Shown here: positions 8,688-17,396 of the stretch, piece by piece
Numbering within the stretch: position 1 is the first letter of the stretch
Layout of the letters: the number at the start of each line of letters is the position of its first letter
Position numbers and translations under genes: made by a program
The notes under the pieces: model-generated
What the model was told of the DNA's origin: nothing
What the model saw: the letters and a program-made list of their open reading frames with translations, nothing else
Database searches by the model: none
From: CAZQEZ01 sp964592475
GTDB taxonomy: Bacteria > Bacteroidota > Bacteroidia > Cytophagales > Cyclobacteriaceae
Reading direction: 5' to 3'
Length of the DNA stretch: 41,104 nucleotides
Assembly (NCBI GenBank): GCA_964592475.1
Contig: CAZQEZ010000021.1
Coordinates: forward strand, 1-41,104

Positions 8688-9254
8688 TTAAAAAGATTTT
8701 TTGATCTTAATACTATGCATCATTTCACGAGCCACGGGAGCCCACTTATTTCTTGCTCTAGCCGGACAAGATAAATTAAATAATAATGTTTTACCATTAA
8801 CTAATGCATATTGCAAATAGGTATACTTATTAATGGCGTCATTGTTTACAAAAGAGTTTTCTTCTCCTCTTACTGATGAAACAAATTCAAAAACCGCATA
8901 TTTGACGCCATTGATCTCTTCCATACTTTCATTGATCATCTGAACCGTATCGTATAAGTTAAGTATACTCGACTTGAAAAATTGTTTCATGAGTGATAAA
9001 TCTTCATTACCCCAATTCGTAAATGATACATTTACACCAAAGTCTACCACCCTGGCCTCATCGCCGTACAAGGCCAAAGGTTTCCTGTAAGAAATATATT
9101 TTTGATTAACCTCTTGGCTGCTCAGCGGAGTAAAACTTTTAGGCATTTCTATTGAAATATCATCTGATATTTTTTCCTTTTTCAAATCAACAGGTTGTGC
9201 CCATAATGTAGATTCGGCTATTAAGATTAGTAGAAGGAACAATATGTTTTTCAT
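8688..9254 (-). CDS. Secreted PsbP/DcrB-like protein of unknown function
   Basis: The 188-residue protein starts with a clear signal peptide (MKNILFLLLILIAESTLWAQ, cleavage after the Ala-Gln region). The mature part has alternating strands: ISIEMPKSFTPLS, then YGDEARVVDFGVNVSF, then a helix LSLMKQFFKSSILNLYDTVQMI, then INGVKYAVFEFVSSV. A closing basic segment is AREMMHSIKIK. This layout resembles the PsbP/DcrB (DUF1795) fold, an inference from pattern only. It is the upstream gene of a tight pair with tadA (4-base spacing), although no functional link between a periplasmic protein and tRNA editing is obvious. Confidence 0.7.
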   Translation of the reverse strand: MKNILFLLLILIAESTLWAQPVDLKKEKISDDISIEMPKSFTPLSSQEVNQKYISYRKPLALYGDEARVVDFGVNVSFTNWGNEDLSLMKQFFKSSILNLYDTVQMINESMEEINGVKYAVFEFVSSVRGEENSFVNNDAINKYTYLQYALVNGKTLLFNLSCPARARNKWAPVAREMMHSIKIKKSF

Positions 9255-9593
9255 GCTTCAAAATTATAACTTTTTAACGCTAGATAAAACTTGAATTAAA
9301 TTTGTATTTACAATAAGTATACCGTATTATTTAAAATATAAGTTTTTTACCCAGATTATAAAAAAGAAATCCTACTGAGATTACAATTTACACTAGTATA
9401 AAAGGGGTAAATATATAGGAATAACCCTGAACCTGAAGCATTTTATAATTTAGTTTCAACGAGAGAAGCGCTTGAAGAGGCAGTGTAAATCAGTGAAGGT
9501 TAATAACTGAAAGAGGTGATTTGATTGAATTAGAAGTAACAAAAAAATGATTCAGCTCCTTTAAAAGAAGCTGAAATCATTTTTCAATGAAAA
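9255..9593. other. Intergenic region with one terminator
   Basis: This 339-base stretch holds the terminator at 9542-9584 for the small membrane-protein gene. The part from about 9360 to 9540 is less AT-rich than usual for spacers here, and in-frame stops are frequent. I cannot recognise a gene or a relic in it. Confidence 0.4.
9542..9584 (-). terminator. Intrinsic terminator of the small membrane-protein gene
   Basis: Arms atgattcagct (9548-9558) and agctgaaatcat (9569-9580) pair with one bulge and are flanked by A- and T-runs on both sides. It sits directly after the minus-strand stop at 9594. Confidence 0.8.
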
Positions 9594-9905
9594 TTATTCA
9601 GATACTTCCTTAATTTGTTTTTTTGTAACATCGTTAAGGTAACTAATGCTTTCATTTATTCCATTGGCTGTTTTGTCTGATACGTTTTTAGCCTGCAAAG
9701 AAAGCCATTCTCTATTTTTCTTACCATCTTTACCGGTAAGCAATAATACACTACCTACAGCTGCCAAGGCAGCACTAGCTAATGCAATTATCAAGGCAGT
9801 GTTATTCTTTTTCTTTTTTGGCTTTTCAATTCCCATCTTATATTTCAACAAAGTAGAATAGTTGTCAATAAGGTTTCCTAATGAATTATCTTTTACCATT
9901 TTCAT
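9594..9905 (-). CDS. Small single-pass membrane protein (YtxH-like layout)
   Basis: The 103-residue protein has a lysine-rich segment (KPKKKKNN, about residues 29-36), then one transmembrane helix (ALIIALASAALAAVGSVLLLTG, about 38-58). A charged, helical C-terminus follows, with NVSDKTANGINESISYLNDVTKKQIKEVSE. The layout of helix then amphipathic tail is like YtxH-type stress proteins, but I cannot confirm the family. A second Met at residue 3 is an equally good start. It is bounded by a terminator and is probably monocistronic. Confidence 0.7.
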   Translation of the reverse strand: MKMVKDNSLGNLIDNYSTLLKYKMGIEKPKKKKNNTALIIALASAALAAVGSVLLLTGKDGKKNREWLSLQAKNVSDKTANGINESISYLNDVTKKQIKEVSE

Positions 9906-9986
9906 GTTTTAAGCTGTTTTTGTAGTTAAAAAAAATTATATATACTTATATAATATACAGCTGAAACCATAAAAAGTTACATTAAA

Positions 9987-10775
9987 TTAAAAAAAGGACC
10001 GATTTTGACTAGCTTTATCCGTTAATAAATCGGCTTGCTCTTTACCCAAATACCTGTCGATAAGGTAATGGGCTAAATAGATAAGGGGTGTAATCAGGAT
10101 GGCTATCGCAAATTTATAAATATAATTTTTGACACTTACAGCCAACACCTGCACAATGGGCCAATTACCAAATACATAAAAGGCAATTACCAATACAACA
10201 AAACTGTCCACCAGCTGGGAAATTAAAGTAGATCCTGTAGCCCGCAGCCAAATCATCTTTCCTTTCGTTATATGCCTCAACTTTTGAAAGACATAAACAT
10301 CAAGTAATTGAGCTATTAAAAAGGCCACCAAAGAACCTACAATGATTCCAAGGCCTTGCCGAAACACTTTGCCAAAAGCATAGTCAATATTAAAATCAGG
10401 CCGGTCACCTTGCCTGTTTACATCTAGCCAAAATTGCGCGGGAGGTAATTCTGTAACTATCCAAATCACTACAAAAGCGTAGGCGATTAATCCTACTGTT
10501 ATAAAACTAATTTTTTTTACTCCCTCTTTGCCAAAGTATTCATTGATCACATCGGTTGTAATAAAAACTACCGGCCATATTACTACACCCGCGGTAAGGC
10601 TGAAATCCAGGGTATAACCTAGTATGGGGATTTCGGCTGGAGGTAATCCTACTGTTCCTTCTAGTGAAAAAAGCTTAACACCAATCATTTCGGCCAATAT
10701 GGCATTGGTTAAAAATATTCCGCTTAAAATTAAAAAAAGATTGGTTTTCTTATTTTCAAATGTGGATTGCTGCAT
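9987..10775 (-). CDS. yhhQ: Queuosine precursor transporter (VUT family)
   Basis: The 262-residue protein has six or so hydrophobic segments and family features such as NAILAEMIGVKLF near the N-terminus, FITTDVINEYFGKEGVKKISF, and LRATGSTLISQLVDSFVVLVIAFYV. These match the VUT/YhhQ family (PF02592), which imports the 7-cyano-7-deazaguanine-type precursor used to make queuosine in tRNA. It starts 8 bases after the rnz stop, so it is probably in the same transcript as the STAS and RNase Z genes. Two genes of tRNA processing or modification are thus adjacent. Confidence 0.9.
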   Translation of the reverse strand: MQQSTFENKKTNLFLILSGIFLTNAILAEMIGVKLFSLEGTVGLPPAEIPILGYTLDFSLTAGVVIWPVVFITTDVINEYFGKEGVKKISFITVGLIAYAFVVIWIVTELPPAQFWLDVNRQGDRPDFNIDYAFGKVFRQGLGIIVGSLVAFLIAQLLDVYVFQKLRHITKGKMIWLRATGSTLISQLVDSFVVLVIAFYVFGNWPIVQVLAVSVKNYIYKFAIAILITPLIYLAHYLIDRYLGKEQADLLTDKASQNRSFF

Positions 10776-10783
10776 TTTAAGTT

Positions 10784-11701
10784 TTATTTTGCTAAAACTA
10801 TATCTTCTCCCTCTTTTCCTAAAACTGTATTTGGAAAAACTGCCTGTGCTTCTTTCAGCAGAGGTGTTAAATCTTTGTATCGTACAGAATAATGTCCTAA
10901 AATTAACTGACCTGCCTGGGCTTTATTGGCTATAATAGCTGCCTGATGCGCGGTGGAATGAAAAGTTTGTTCCGCTCTTTCAAGCATATCACTCATAAAT
11001 GTAGATTCATGATAAAGTAAATTTACCTGATTTATTTGAGGTAAAATTTCTTCTTTATACTTTGTGTCTGAGCAATAAGCATAGCTGTGCGATTTTTTAG
11101 GAGGCAGTGTCAGTGTTTCATTTTTATACAACAAATTTCCGCTATCGTCTACAATATCTTCGCCCTTTTTTAATTTTACGATGTTTTTAAGTGAAAAATC
11201 TGTGGGCAGCAATTCCTTATTTATCTTGCGCGGCTTTGGCTTTTCCTTAAATAAAAATCCATTGCAAAATACCCTGTGAGAAAGTGGAATATTTTCAACT
11301 GTCATGAAATCATTTTCAAATATAATAGCGGGCGCTATATTTTGCAATTCATGCATGTTGATCTTAAAATTAAGATTGGATTCCGAATAGCGCAATTGCA
11401 AAGTAATGATTTCGGCTAAACCGGGAGGCCCAAAAATATTCAACTTCTTATGCCTGCCAAATAAGTGCATAGTAGAAATCAATCCCATCAAACCAAAAAA
11501 ATGATCGCCATGCAAATGACTAATAAAAATATTGTTGATGCGATTAATTTTTATATGATATTTTGCCAGTTGTAGTTGCGTTCCTTCACCACAATCAATC
11601 AAAAACAATTGATTTTGAACATTAAGCAATTGAGAAGTTTGATGTCTATTATGAGCCGGAGCAGCAGAATTTGAACCTAATATTTTAAGTATAAATGTCA
11701 A
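10784..11701 (-). CDS. rnz: Ribonuclease Z (tRNA 3' endonuclease)
   Basis: The 305-residue protein is a metallo-beta-lactamase-fold nuclease of the short RNase Z type. The zinc-binding motif is H62-L-H64-G-D66-H67 in FISHLHGDHFFGLMG, preceded by FLIDCGEGTQLQL. Further ligands are expected in PLSHRV, YCSDTKY and the C-terminal HSTAHQAA/LGHYSVRY segments. It cleaves the 3' trailer of pre-tRNA in the cytoplasm. It lies 23 bases downstream of the STAS gene and 8 bases upstream of the yhhQ-like gene, suggesting an operon. Confidence 0.94.
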   Translation of the reverse strand: MTFILKILGSNSAAPAHNRHQTSQLLNVQNQLFLIDCGEGTQLQLAKYHIKINRINNIFISHLHGDHFFGLMGLISTMHLFGRHKKLNIFGPPGLAEIITLQLRYSESNLNFKINMHELQNIAPAIIFENDFMTVENIPLSHRVFCNGFLFKEKPKPRKINKELLPTDFSLKNIVKLKKGEDIVDDSGNLLYKNETLTLPPKKSHSYAYCSDTKYKEEILPQINQVNLLYHESTFMSDMLERAEQTFHSTAHQAAIIANKAQAGQLILGHYSVRYKDLTPLLKEAQAVFPNTVLGKEGEDIVLAK

Positions 11702-11724
11702 AGCGCTATATTTCAGTAAGGAAA

Positions 11725-12111
11725 TTAATCTTCAGCTTCACCATCTTGCTTAAAGTCTCTTTCTAACTCATGCATAAAAACCGCATCTACTGCTTCCTCC
11801 GAGGTAGGTAAAATGTTTAATACATTATCTAATTGAGATATCTTTATAAGCTTCATCACATGCTCAGTAGGTTTAGCAAGGATAAAAGCTCCATTGCTAT
11901 CAGAAAATACCCTGTTACCTACTAATAATGCACTCAAGCCCGAAGAATCTATGTATTTTACATTTCCTAAATTTACAATCATGTTAGGTACTCCCTCGGC
12001 GCTTGCAGTCACAAATTCCGATTTTAAATCAGGCGCTATAGTAGTATCTAATTTTTCTTCTTCTATGGTGAGTAATAAGTATTTTTCCTGTTTGTCAGAT
12101 GAAAATTTCAT
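11725..12111 (-). CDS. STAS-domain protein (anti-sigma factor antagonist-like)
   Basis: The 128-residue protein is a single STAS domain (about residues 1-105) with the phospho-site motif D55-S-S57-G-L-S in VKYIDSSGLSALLVG. This is the motif in which SpoIIAA-type antagonists are phosphorylated on the second serine. An acidic tail (ELERDFKQDGEAED) follows. No partner kinase or anti-sigma gene is nearby. It heads a minus-strand run with rnz and the yhhQ-like gene. Whether it controls a sigma factor in this organism is not shown by the sequence. Confidence 0.9.
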   Translation of the reverse strand: MKFSSDKQEKYLLLTIEEEKLDTTIAPDLKSEFVTASAEGVPNMIVNLGNVKYIDSSGLSALLVGNRVFSDSNGAFILAKPTEHVMKLIKISQLDNVLNILPTSEEAVDAVFMHELERDFKQDGEAED

Positions 12112-12143
12112 ATCAACTATTTTGTTTGGGTGAAGATTACAAC

Positions 12144-13079
12144 TTATATTAACTTTATTATGTTTTGGTAGATTCTGCTATTCATATCTGCAGAACTATC
12201 TTTTACAAATTTACTACCGGTAATTTTTTCAAATAGCTCTATATATCTGTCGCTAATTGAGGCAATTACATCATCGGTCATTTCTGGCACTGACTGTCCG
12301 TCTTTTCCTTGAAATCCGTTTGCTATGAGCCATTGCCGTACAAACTCTTTGCTCAATTGCTTCTGAGGCTCCCCTTTTGCTTGTCGCTCGGCATACCCTT
12401 GCCGGTAAAAATACCGGGAAGAGTCAGGTGTATGAATTTCATCGATCAGCAGAACACGACCGTCTTTTTGACCAAACTCATATTTAGTATCCACCAGTAT
12501 TAGGTCTTGCGCTTTGGCCATGCTAGTACCTCTTTCAAATAATTGAAGAGAATAATATTCCAGCTGCTCGTATTCATTCTTTGACACCAATCCCTGCTCA
12601 ATTATTTCTTCTCGTGAAATATCCTGATCATGACCACTGGAAGCTTTGGTGGTGGGAGTAATTATCGGCTCAGGTAGCTTGTCATTTTCTCGTAGCCCTT
12701 CTGGTAAGGCTACACCACAGAGGGTTCGTTTTCCTTCTTTATATTCACGCCAGGCATGCCCGGCCATATAGCCTCTTACCACCATTTCTACAGGATATGT
12801 TTTACATTTATGACCTATGGTTACATTGGGGTCAGGTACATTGATCACCCAATTGGGTACCAGATCGGCAGTAGCTTCTAAAAATTTAGCTGCAATCTGA
12901 TTGAGCACCTGCCCTTTGTAGGGTATGGCACGCGGCAATACCACATCAAAAGCTGAAATACGATCAGTAGCAACCATTACCAGCTTATCTGCCAGTTCGT
13001 AAACATCTCTTACTTTTCCTTGATAAAACCTGGTTTGGCCAGGCAATGTATAGTCGGTTTCCTGAATTGCCATCATCAA
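12144..13079 (-). CDS. purC: Phosphoribosylaminoimidazole-succinocarboxamide synthase (SAICAR synthetase)
   Basis: The 311-residue protein matches the longer, yeast-like form of the enzyme. The ATP-binding start is FYQGKVRDVYEL, followed by DRISAFDVVLPRAIPYKGQVLNQIA. Other conserved parts are VVRGYMAGHAWREYKEGKRTLCG, the SGHDQDIS segment, and the metal-binding LVDTKYEFG and LIDEIHTPDSSRY. It joins aspartate to CAIR in purine synthesis. The first codons read MMMAI, so the exact start is ambiguous by one or two residues. A minus-strand TAGTTTTG at 13110-13117 fits the -7 consensus, without a clear -33 element. No other pur gene is near. Confidence 0.96.
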   Translation of the reverse strand: MMMAIQETDYTLPGQTRFYQGKVRDVYELADKLVMVATDRISAFDVVLPRAIPYKGQVLNQIAAKFLEATADLVPNWVINVPDPNVTIGHKCKTYPVEMVVRGYMAGHAWREYKEGKRTLCGVALPEGLRENDKLPEPIITPTTKASSGHDQDISREEIIEQGLVSKNEYEQLEYYSLQLFERGTSMAKAQDLILVDTKYEFGQKDGRVLLIDEIHTPDSSRYFYRQGYAERQAKGEPQKQLSKEFVRQWLIANGFQGKDGQSVPEMTDDVIASISDRYIELFEKITGSKFVKDSSADMNSRIYQNIIKLI

Positions 13080-13130
13080 AAAATAACCTTTCTAATTTTT
13101 ATAAAGGTGCAAAACTAGAGTAAAAAAAAT

Positions 13131-14450
13131 TTATTGGTTTGTTTTTATTAATATTTTCCCATTTCTGTATTCTTCAGATTTTATTAACTTACCCGACAGA
13201 TCGTATTTTTTCCAAATACCGCCTCTTTTATCGCCGGCAAATTGCCCCTGCTCGGCAATTGTACCATTGGGATGATAAGACATAAATTTGCCATGCTTCT
13301 TATTACTGCTGTACGTTGTTTCATTGAGTATATTACCTTCAGCATCATATTCTTTTACAATACCTTTAAGTATACCATTTACATATGGCGCTATTTTTAT
13401 CACCTTACCTTTATCATTTTTGGTAATTTGCTCTCCTTGCAATCTTCCATTTACATAAATAGAAATGACTTTTTCTTCTCCATTACGATGGTATTCGATC
13501 CATTTTCCAGAGGGCTGGCCCGCCGTTAATTGTTGTTGGGTAGCCAATTTTCCATTGTTAAAGAAAGTCTTAATATTCTGATCCAATTCTTCATTACTGT
13601 ATCTTATCTTGCTCTTCAATTCACCGTTGGGATGATATTCTTGATTAAGCCCGGTTTTTTTTCCGTTTTCATAATAAAACTCATGCTTTAAACTGCCATC
13701 GTCGTAATATCCGGTATTTTCACCTTCTAAATGGCCATTTAAATAACTACCAACCAAAATCAATTGGCCGTGTGGGTTATAAGTGTTAAACTTTCCGTTC
13801 TTATTCCCTTTTTGATTAGCGTATTCCGTTTCTAGCTGACCATTCCGGTAGTAAGTTTTAAAATAGCCATTGAGCTCTCCATTAATAAAATTGGCTTCGG
13901 TATGTACTTTTTCATTTTCATAAAAGGTTTTGGTAATACCATTAGGTTTACCATTTTCATATGCAATGGTTTGTTTTAAATTTCCATTGGAATAATATTC
14001 TTTAACCATCCCATCGGGCATACCTTTTTTGAATTCTGAAACGCTTTTTAATTTACCATCAGGAAAATATATAGTAAGCGTACCATGCAAAGTATCTTGC
14101 TGAAATGAAGCTTCTTGTAATAGTATACCTTCCTGATCGAAGGCTTTTACCGGACCATCACGTAGGTCATTTTCAAATATCATTGTGCGGGAAACCTGTC
14201 CATTGGGATAATATTCTGTGAATACTCCTTTCTTAATTCCTTTTTCAAAAATGCCTTGAGTAGCCAAAGAGCCATCTTGATGATATCGTAAATATTCTCC
14301 ATCGATTTTACTGCTATCACCATCGAGAATCAAATACTTTTCTCTCAAAATAGTTTTACCAGAGTCGTACCAGGTTTGTACTATATCTTGAGCCAAAATA
14401 TCAAATTGGCCGGTAAACGATATAATAATGAATAAAATTTTCCTGTTCAT
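13131..14450 (-). CDS. Secreted 16-repeat YwqK/MORN-like protein
   Basis: After a signal peptide (MNRKILFIIISFTGQFDILAQ) the 439-residue protein is almost entirely tandem units of about 24 residues with the pattern G.....YY.NG.L.....Y.NG..., sixteen by eye. Examples are VFTEYYPNGQVSRTMIFEN and MVKEYYSNGNLKQTIAYEN. This is the MORN_2/YwqK repeat. Databases often name such proteins toxin-antitoxin YwqK family antitoxin, but an exported 16-repeat form in Bacteroidota is more likely a structural or binding protein. It is not near a toxin gene. A minus-strand TAAATTTG at 14468-14475 fits the -7 promoter consensus. Confidence 0.85.
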   Translation of the reverse strand: MNRKILFIIISFTGQFDILAQDIVQTWYDSGKTILREKYLILDGDSSKIDGEYLRYHQDGSLATQGIFEKGIKKGVFTEYYPNGQVSRTMIFENDLRDGPVKAFDQEGILLQEASFQQDTLHGTLTIYFPDGKLKSVSEFKKGMPDGMVKEYYSNGNLKQTIAYENGKPNGITKTFYENEKVHTEANFINGELNGYFKTYYRNGQLETEYANQKGNKNGKFNTYNPHGQLILVGSYLNGHLEGENTGYYDDGSLKHEFYYENGKKTGLNQEYHPNGELKSKIRYSNEELDQNIKTFFNNGKLATQQQLTAGQPSGKWIEYHRNGEEKVISIYVNGRLQGEQITKNDKGKVIKIAPYVNGILKGIVKEYDAEGNILNETTYSSNKKHGKFMSYHPNGTIAEQGQFAGDKRGGIWKKYDLSGKLIKSEEYRNGKILIKTNQ

Positions 14451-14644
14451 ACGCCAATAACGAGAATCAAATTTATTTCATGTGTTTTATTGGAGAAAAT
14501 TTGGTGAAGAATTAAATTTCACTAACGGAAATAAGGAGACGTTGCTTACTAAAAACTGATGCTTAAAATTCGGTAAAATAATCTGACTTAAATTTAGTTT
14601 AAGGAAAAAATATCACTCCATACGATTTTTAGATTTGATACGTA

Positions 14645-14677
14645 TTTGGTGAAATTTGATTAAATGAAATATATTTG
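14645..14677 (+). promoter_or_regulatory. Bacteroidota-type promoter of the PASTA gene
   Basis: TTTG at 14645-14648 and TATATTTG at 14670-14677 are separated by 21 bases, matching the -33/-7 consensus (TTTG, 19-21 bases, TAnnTTTG) of Bacteroidota primary sigma factors. The ATG of the PASTA gene is 25 bases further on, so the leader would be short. Confidence 0.7.
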
Positions 14678-14701
14678 CTGCCAGATATTATTTAGCAAGA
14701 C

Positions 14702-15517
14702 ATGAAATTAAGAACATCTAACATCAAAGAATACCTAATTCACCTGGGCATTATTATCGGAATCATCATTATATTGTTGATTATTTTCTTCTATGCTTAT
14801 TTACCAAGCACCACTAACCATGGCGAAACCATTACTTTGCCCAACCTGGTTGGAATGTCGTATGAAGAAATAGATGAATTTTTGACATCACGAGATTTAA
14901 GATATCAAGTACGTAGTGATTCGAGCTTTGACGAAAAATATCCCGCGCTTACTATTTTAAATCAACATCCAAAAGCCGGTTCACAAGTTAAAATCAATAG
15001 AAAAGTATACATTACTCTTAATGCACGCAAGCCGCCTTTGGTAAGCATGCCTAATCTTAACGAACGCTCACTGGTAAATGCTGAAAACACACTACGGGAC
15101 ATGGGATTAAAAATAGGTGAAATAGATTATGTACCCGACTTGGCTCAAAATGCCGTGCTGAAGCAAATGTACAAAGGTGAACCTATAAAACAAGGGGATT
15201 TTGTGCCTCAAGGTGCAAAAATTGACCTGGTAGTGGGTGATGGTTATGGTCCTCAGGCTTTTGATATGCCTGACCTTATTGCTATGGAATATGAAGATGC
15301 AAAAGTGTACGTATTAGGTTTACGACTGCAAATTGGAAGTATCTTAAATAAAGACGCGGATATTGAGTTTACTGGTTTGATCATGGAACAAAACCCTGAA
15401 GCAGGTACAGAGGTAAGAAGTGGTCAACTTGTAGATTTATGGATTGGCAATTTAAGCGAAGCTGATACGTTAAGTGTAGATCAAGATGCTTACAGATCGT
15501 ATGATTCAGGACAATAA
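14702..15517 (+). CDS. Membrane-anchored PASTA-domain protein
   Basis: The 271-residue protein has a short cytoplasmic start, one transmembrane helix (about residues 12-34) and three extracytoplasmic PASTA domains (about 43-108, 110-181, 186-250). The repeated motif is LPNLVGMSYEEIDEFL, MPNLNERSLVNAENTL and MPDLIAMEYEDAKVYV. PASTA domains bind peptidoglycan or muropeptides in PASTA kinases and some PBPs. No kinase or transpeptidase domain is fused here, the usual case in Bacteroidota. Its end overlaps the start of the next gene, so the two are translationally linked, suggesting a cell-wall-located partner for the T9SS protein. Confidence 0.9.
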   Translation: MKLRTSNIKEYLIHLGIIIGIIIILLIIFFYAYLPSTTNHGETITLPNLVGMSYEEIDEFLTSRDLRYQVRSDSSFDEKYPALTILNQHPKAGSQVKINRKVYITLNARKPPLVSMPNLNERSLVNAENTLRDMGLKIGEIDYVPDLAQNAVLKQMYKGEPIKQGDFVPQGAKIDLVVGDGYGPQAFDMPDLIAMEYEDAKVYVLGLRLQIGSILNKDADIEFTGLIMEQNPEAGTEVRSGQLVDLWIGNLSEADTLSVDQDAYRSYDSGQ

Positions 15518-17396
15518 ACAACTGTTTTTATTCATCTTTTTTTTGCTACTAAATAGTATAGCTCATGCTCAGCTAAACTACGTTCCTGATTATATTCCGC
15601 CAAAAGCTGAGCCAACAACCCAGCCTTTAAATCAAGCCCGAACCATGGAGGGAGAACCTTTGCAGCTACCTTTTTGGGATGATTTCTCAAATTCTTACAA
15701 TTTGGTAGATACTGCAAAATGGGTAGACAATGGGCAAATTTTAATCAGCGACTCCTACGGTGTGCTACCACCTACAATAAATGTAGCCGTCATGGATGGA
15801 ATTAATATTTCCGGTCAACCCTATTCTAATAAAATTTCCGATAAAGGATTGGGAGACGAGATGATTTCACGGTCCATAGATCTTGAAGCAGTACCTGAAG
15901 CGGAAAGAAGCAGTGTTTACCTGAGTTTTTATTATCAGCCGCAAGGGTTGGGAGACAAACCGGAAATAGAAGACTCTATAAGAGTGCAATTTAAAGCAAG
16001 TAATGATCGATGGCATACCATTTGGTCTAAAAAAGGTGATATGTTGAAGGTGACGGAATTTAGGCAAATAAAACCAATTCAAATTAGAGATTTAATTGGC
16101 TTTGGCGATTCTATTACATTTTTTCATGCCAACTTTCAATTACGTTTTCAGGTATTTGGCAATACTTCTTTTAGCTATGACACCTGGCTGCTGGATTATA
16201 TCTATTTAGACAAAGGCAGAACGGCAGCTGACACAACCTATTTTGATCGTGCATTATATTCTCGTCCTACATCGTTATTTAAAGATTATTACTCCGTTCC
16301 CATCCACCATCTGATGCAGTATGGGGACCAGCTGACAGAAAATATATCATTTGGCTACAAAAACTTAAGTAATGAACCTAATCAATCTCATGCCTATTGG
16401 ATCACCGTTGACTTAAAAGATCAGACAACTTATACTAATCTTGATACTGTAAATTCAGAGATTGGCATAAATCAACCTAATTTACCTCAGGAACTTGAAA
16501 GGCGTGACCTAACTGGTGGCAAATTTGATTATACCTCTTTAGCACCATATATTGGCTCAAGAGATACTTTCAAATTAAGAACACTCACTTATATTGATAC
16601 AGAAGATGCCACTAATATCGGCAGGAACCTAAAACAAAACGATACGATCAGAAACTTTCATACCATTAGTGATTTTTATGCCTATGATGATGGAAGTGCA
16701 GAGTTTGCCATGGGCATTGATAAAAAAAATGGCAGGGTTGCTTATAAATATGTACTACCGGAGCCTGATACCATCACTGGCATTGATATTTATTTGCCAA
16801 ACTATTTTAATAATTCCAACGCGCTATCGATGCGATTCTTCGTGTTGTCCAGCTTAGAAAACAACCCGCAGTCGGTATTATTTAGTCAAATTTTTCCTTT
16901 GGGTCACACTGCCGGGTTAAATGAATTTCAACGCTTTAATTTTTCTGGTTTTGCTGTAGTAGAGGACACTTTTTACATCGGATATCAACAGCAAATAGAC
17001 AACTATGTAGCCATAGGCCTGGACGCTAATACCGATAGTCATGAAAATTTATTTTTTTCTGTAGATGCCTCTGGTAATTGGGAAAAAAACTTTCAAGTAA
17101 AAAAAGGAAGTATGATGATGAGGCCGGTACTTGGCCCGGCAACTATTACTTCAAGTAAAAAACCTGTAACTGATCAAACCTCCATCATTATCTATCCAAA
17201 TCCTGGTAAGGGCAGGTTTATGGTAGATAGCAGGTCACCAATTTTGAACATAGAAGTGCTTAATTTACAAGGCCAAAGAATAAATATAAACCATCAAAAC
17301 AATGTTGTTGAATTTAACTCACCTCCAGGCATTTATATTTTTAGAATATCTACCAGTAAAGGGACCACCCAAAAGAAAGTAATGCTACAGCCATAA
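15501..17396 (+). CDS. T9SS type A sorting domain protein
   Basis: I prefer the ATG at 15501 because it puts a short, polar start before the signal peptide (QLFLFIFFLLLNSIAHAQ). An in-frame ATG at 15486 would add five residues. Either start overlaps the end of the PASTA gene. The body (about residues 25-560) has beta-rich segments such as LQLPFWDDFSNSYNLVDTAKW and FYAYDDGSAEFAMGI, seen in Bacteroidota surface proteins of unknown function. The last 70 residues (IIIYPNPGKGRFMVDS ... GIYIFRIS) form a type A T9SS sorting domain with a basic end. It is exported to the cell surface or medium. No catalytic motif is evident. Confidence 0.88.
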   Translation: MIQDNKQLFLFIFFLLLNSIAHAQLNYVPDYIPPKAEPTTQPLNQARTMEGEPLQLPFWDDFSNSYNLVDTAKWVDNGQILISDSYGVLPPTINVAVMDGINISGQPYSNKISDKGLGDEMISRSIDLEAVPEAERSSVYLSFYYQPQGLGDKPEIEDSIRVQFKASNDRWHTIWSKKGDMLKVTEFRQIKPIQIRDLIGFGDSITFFHANFQLRFQVFGNTSFSYDTWLLDYIYLDKGRTAADTTYFDRALYSRPTSLFKDYYSVPIHHLMQYGDQLTENISFGYKNLSNEPNQSHAYWITVDLKDQTTYTNLDTVNSEIGINQPNLPQELERRDLTGGKFDYTSLAPYIGSRDTFKLRTLTYIDTEDATNIGRNLKQNDTIRNFHTISDFYAYDDGSAEFAMGIDKKNGRVAYKYVLPEPDTITGIDIYLPNYFNNSNALSMRFFVLSSLENNPQSVLFSQIFPLGHTAGLNEFQRFNFSGFAVVEDTFYIGYQQQIDNYVAIGLDANTDSHENLFFSVDASGNWEKNFQVKKGSMMMRPVLGPATITSSKKPVTDQTSIIIYPNPGKGRFMVDSRSPILNIEVLNLQGQRININHQNNVVEFNSPPGIYIFRISTSKGTTQKKVMLQP

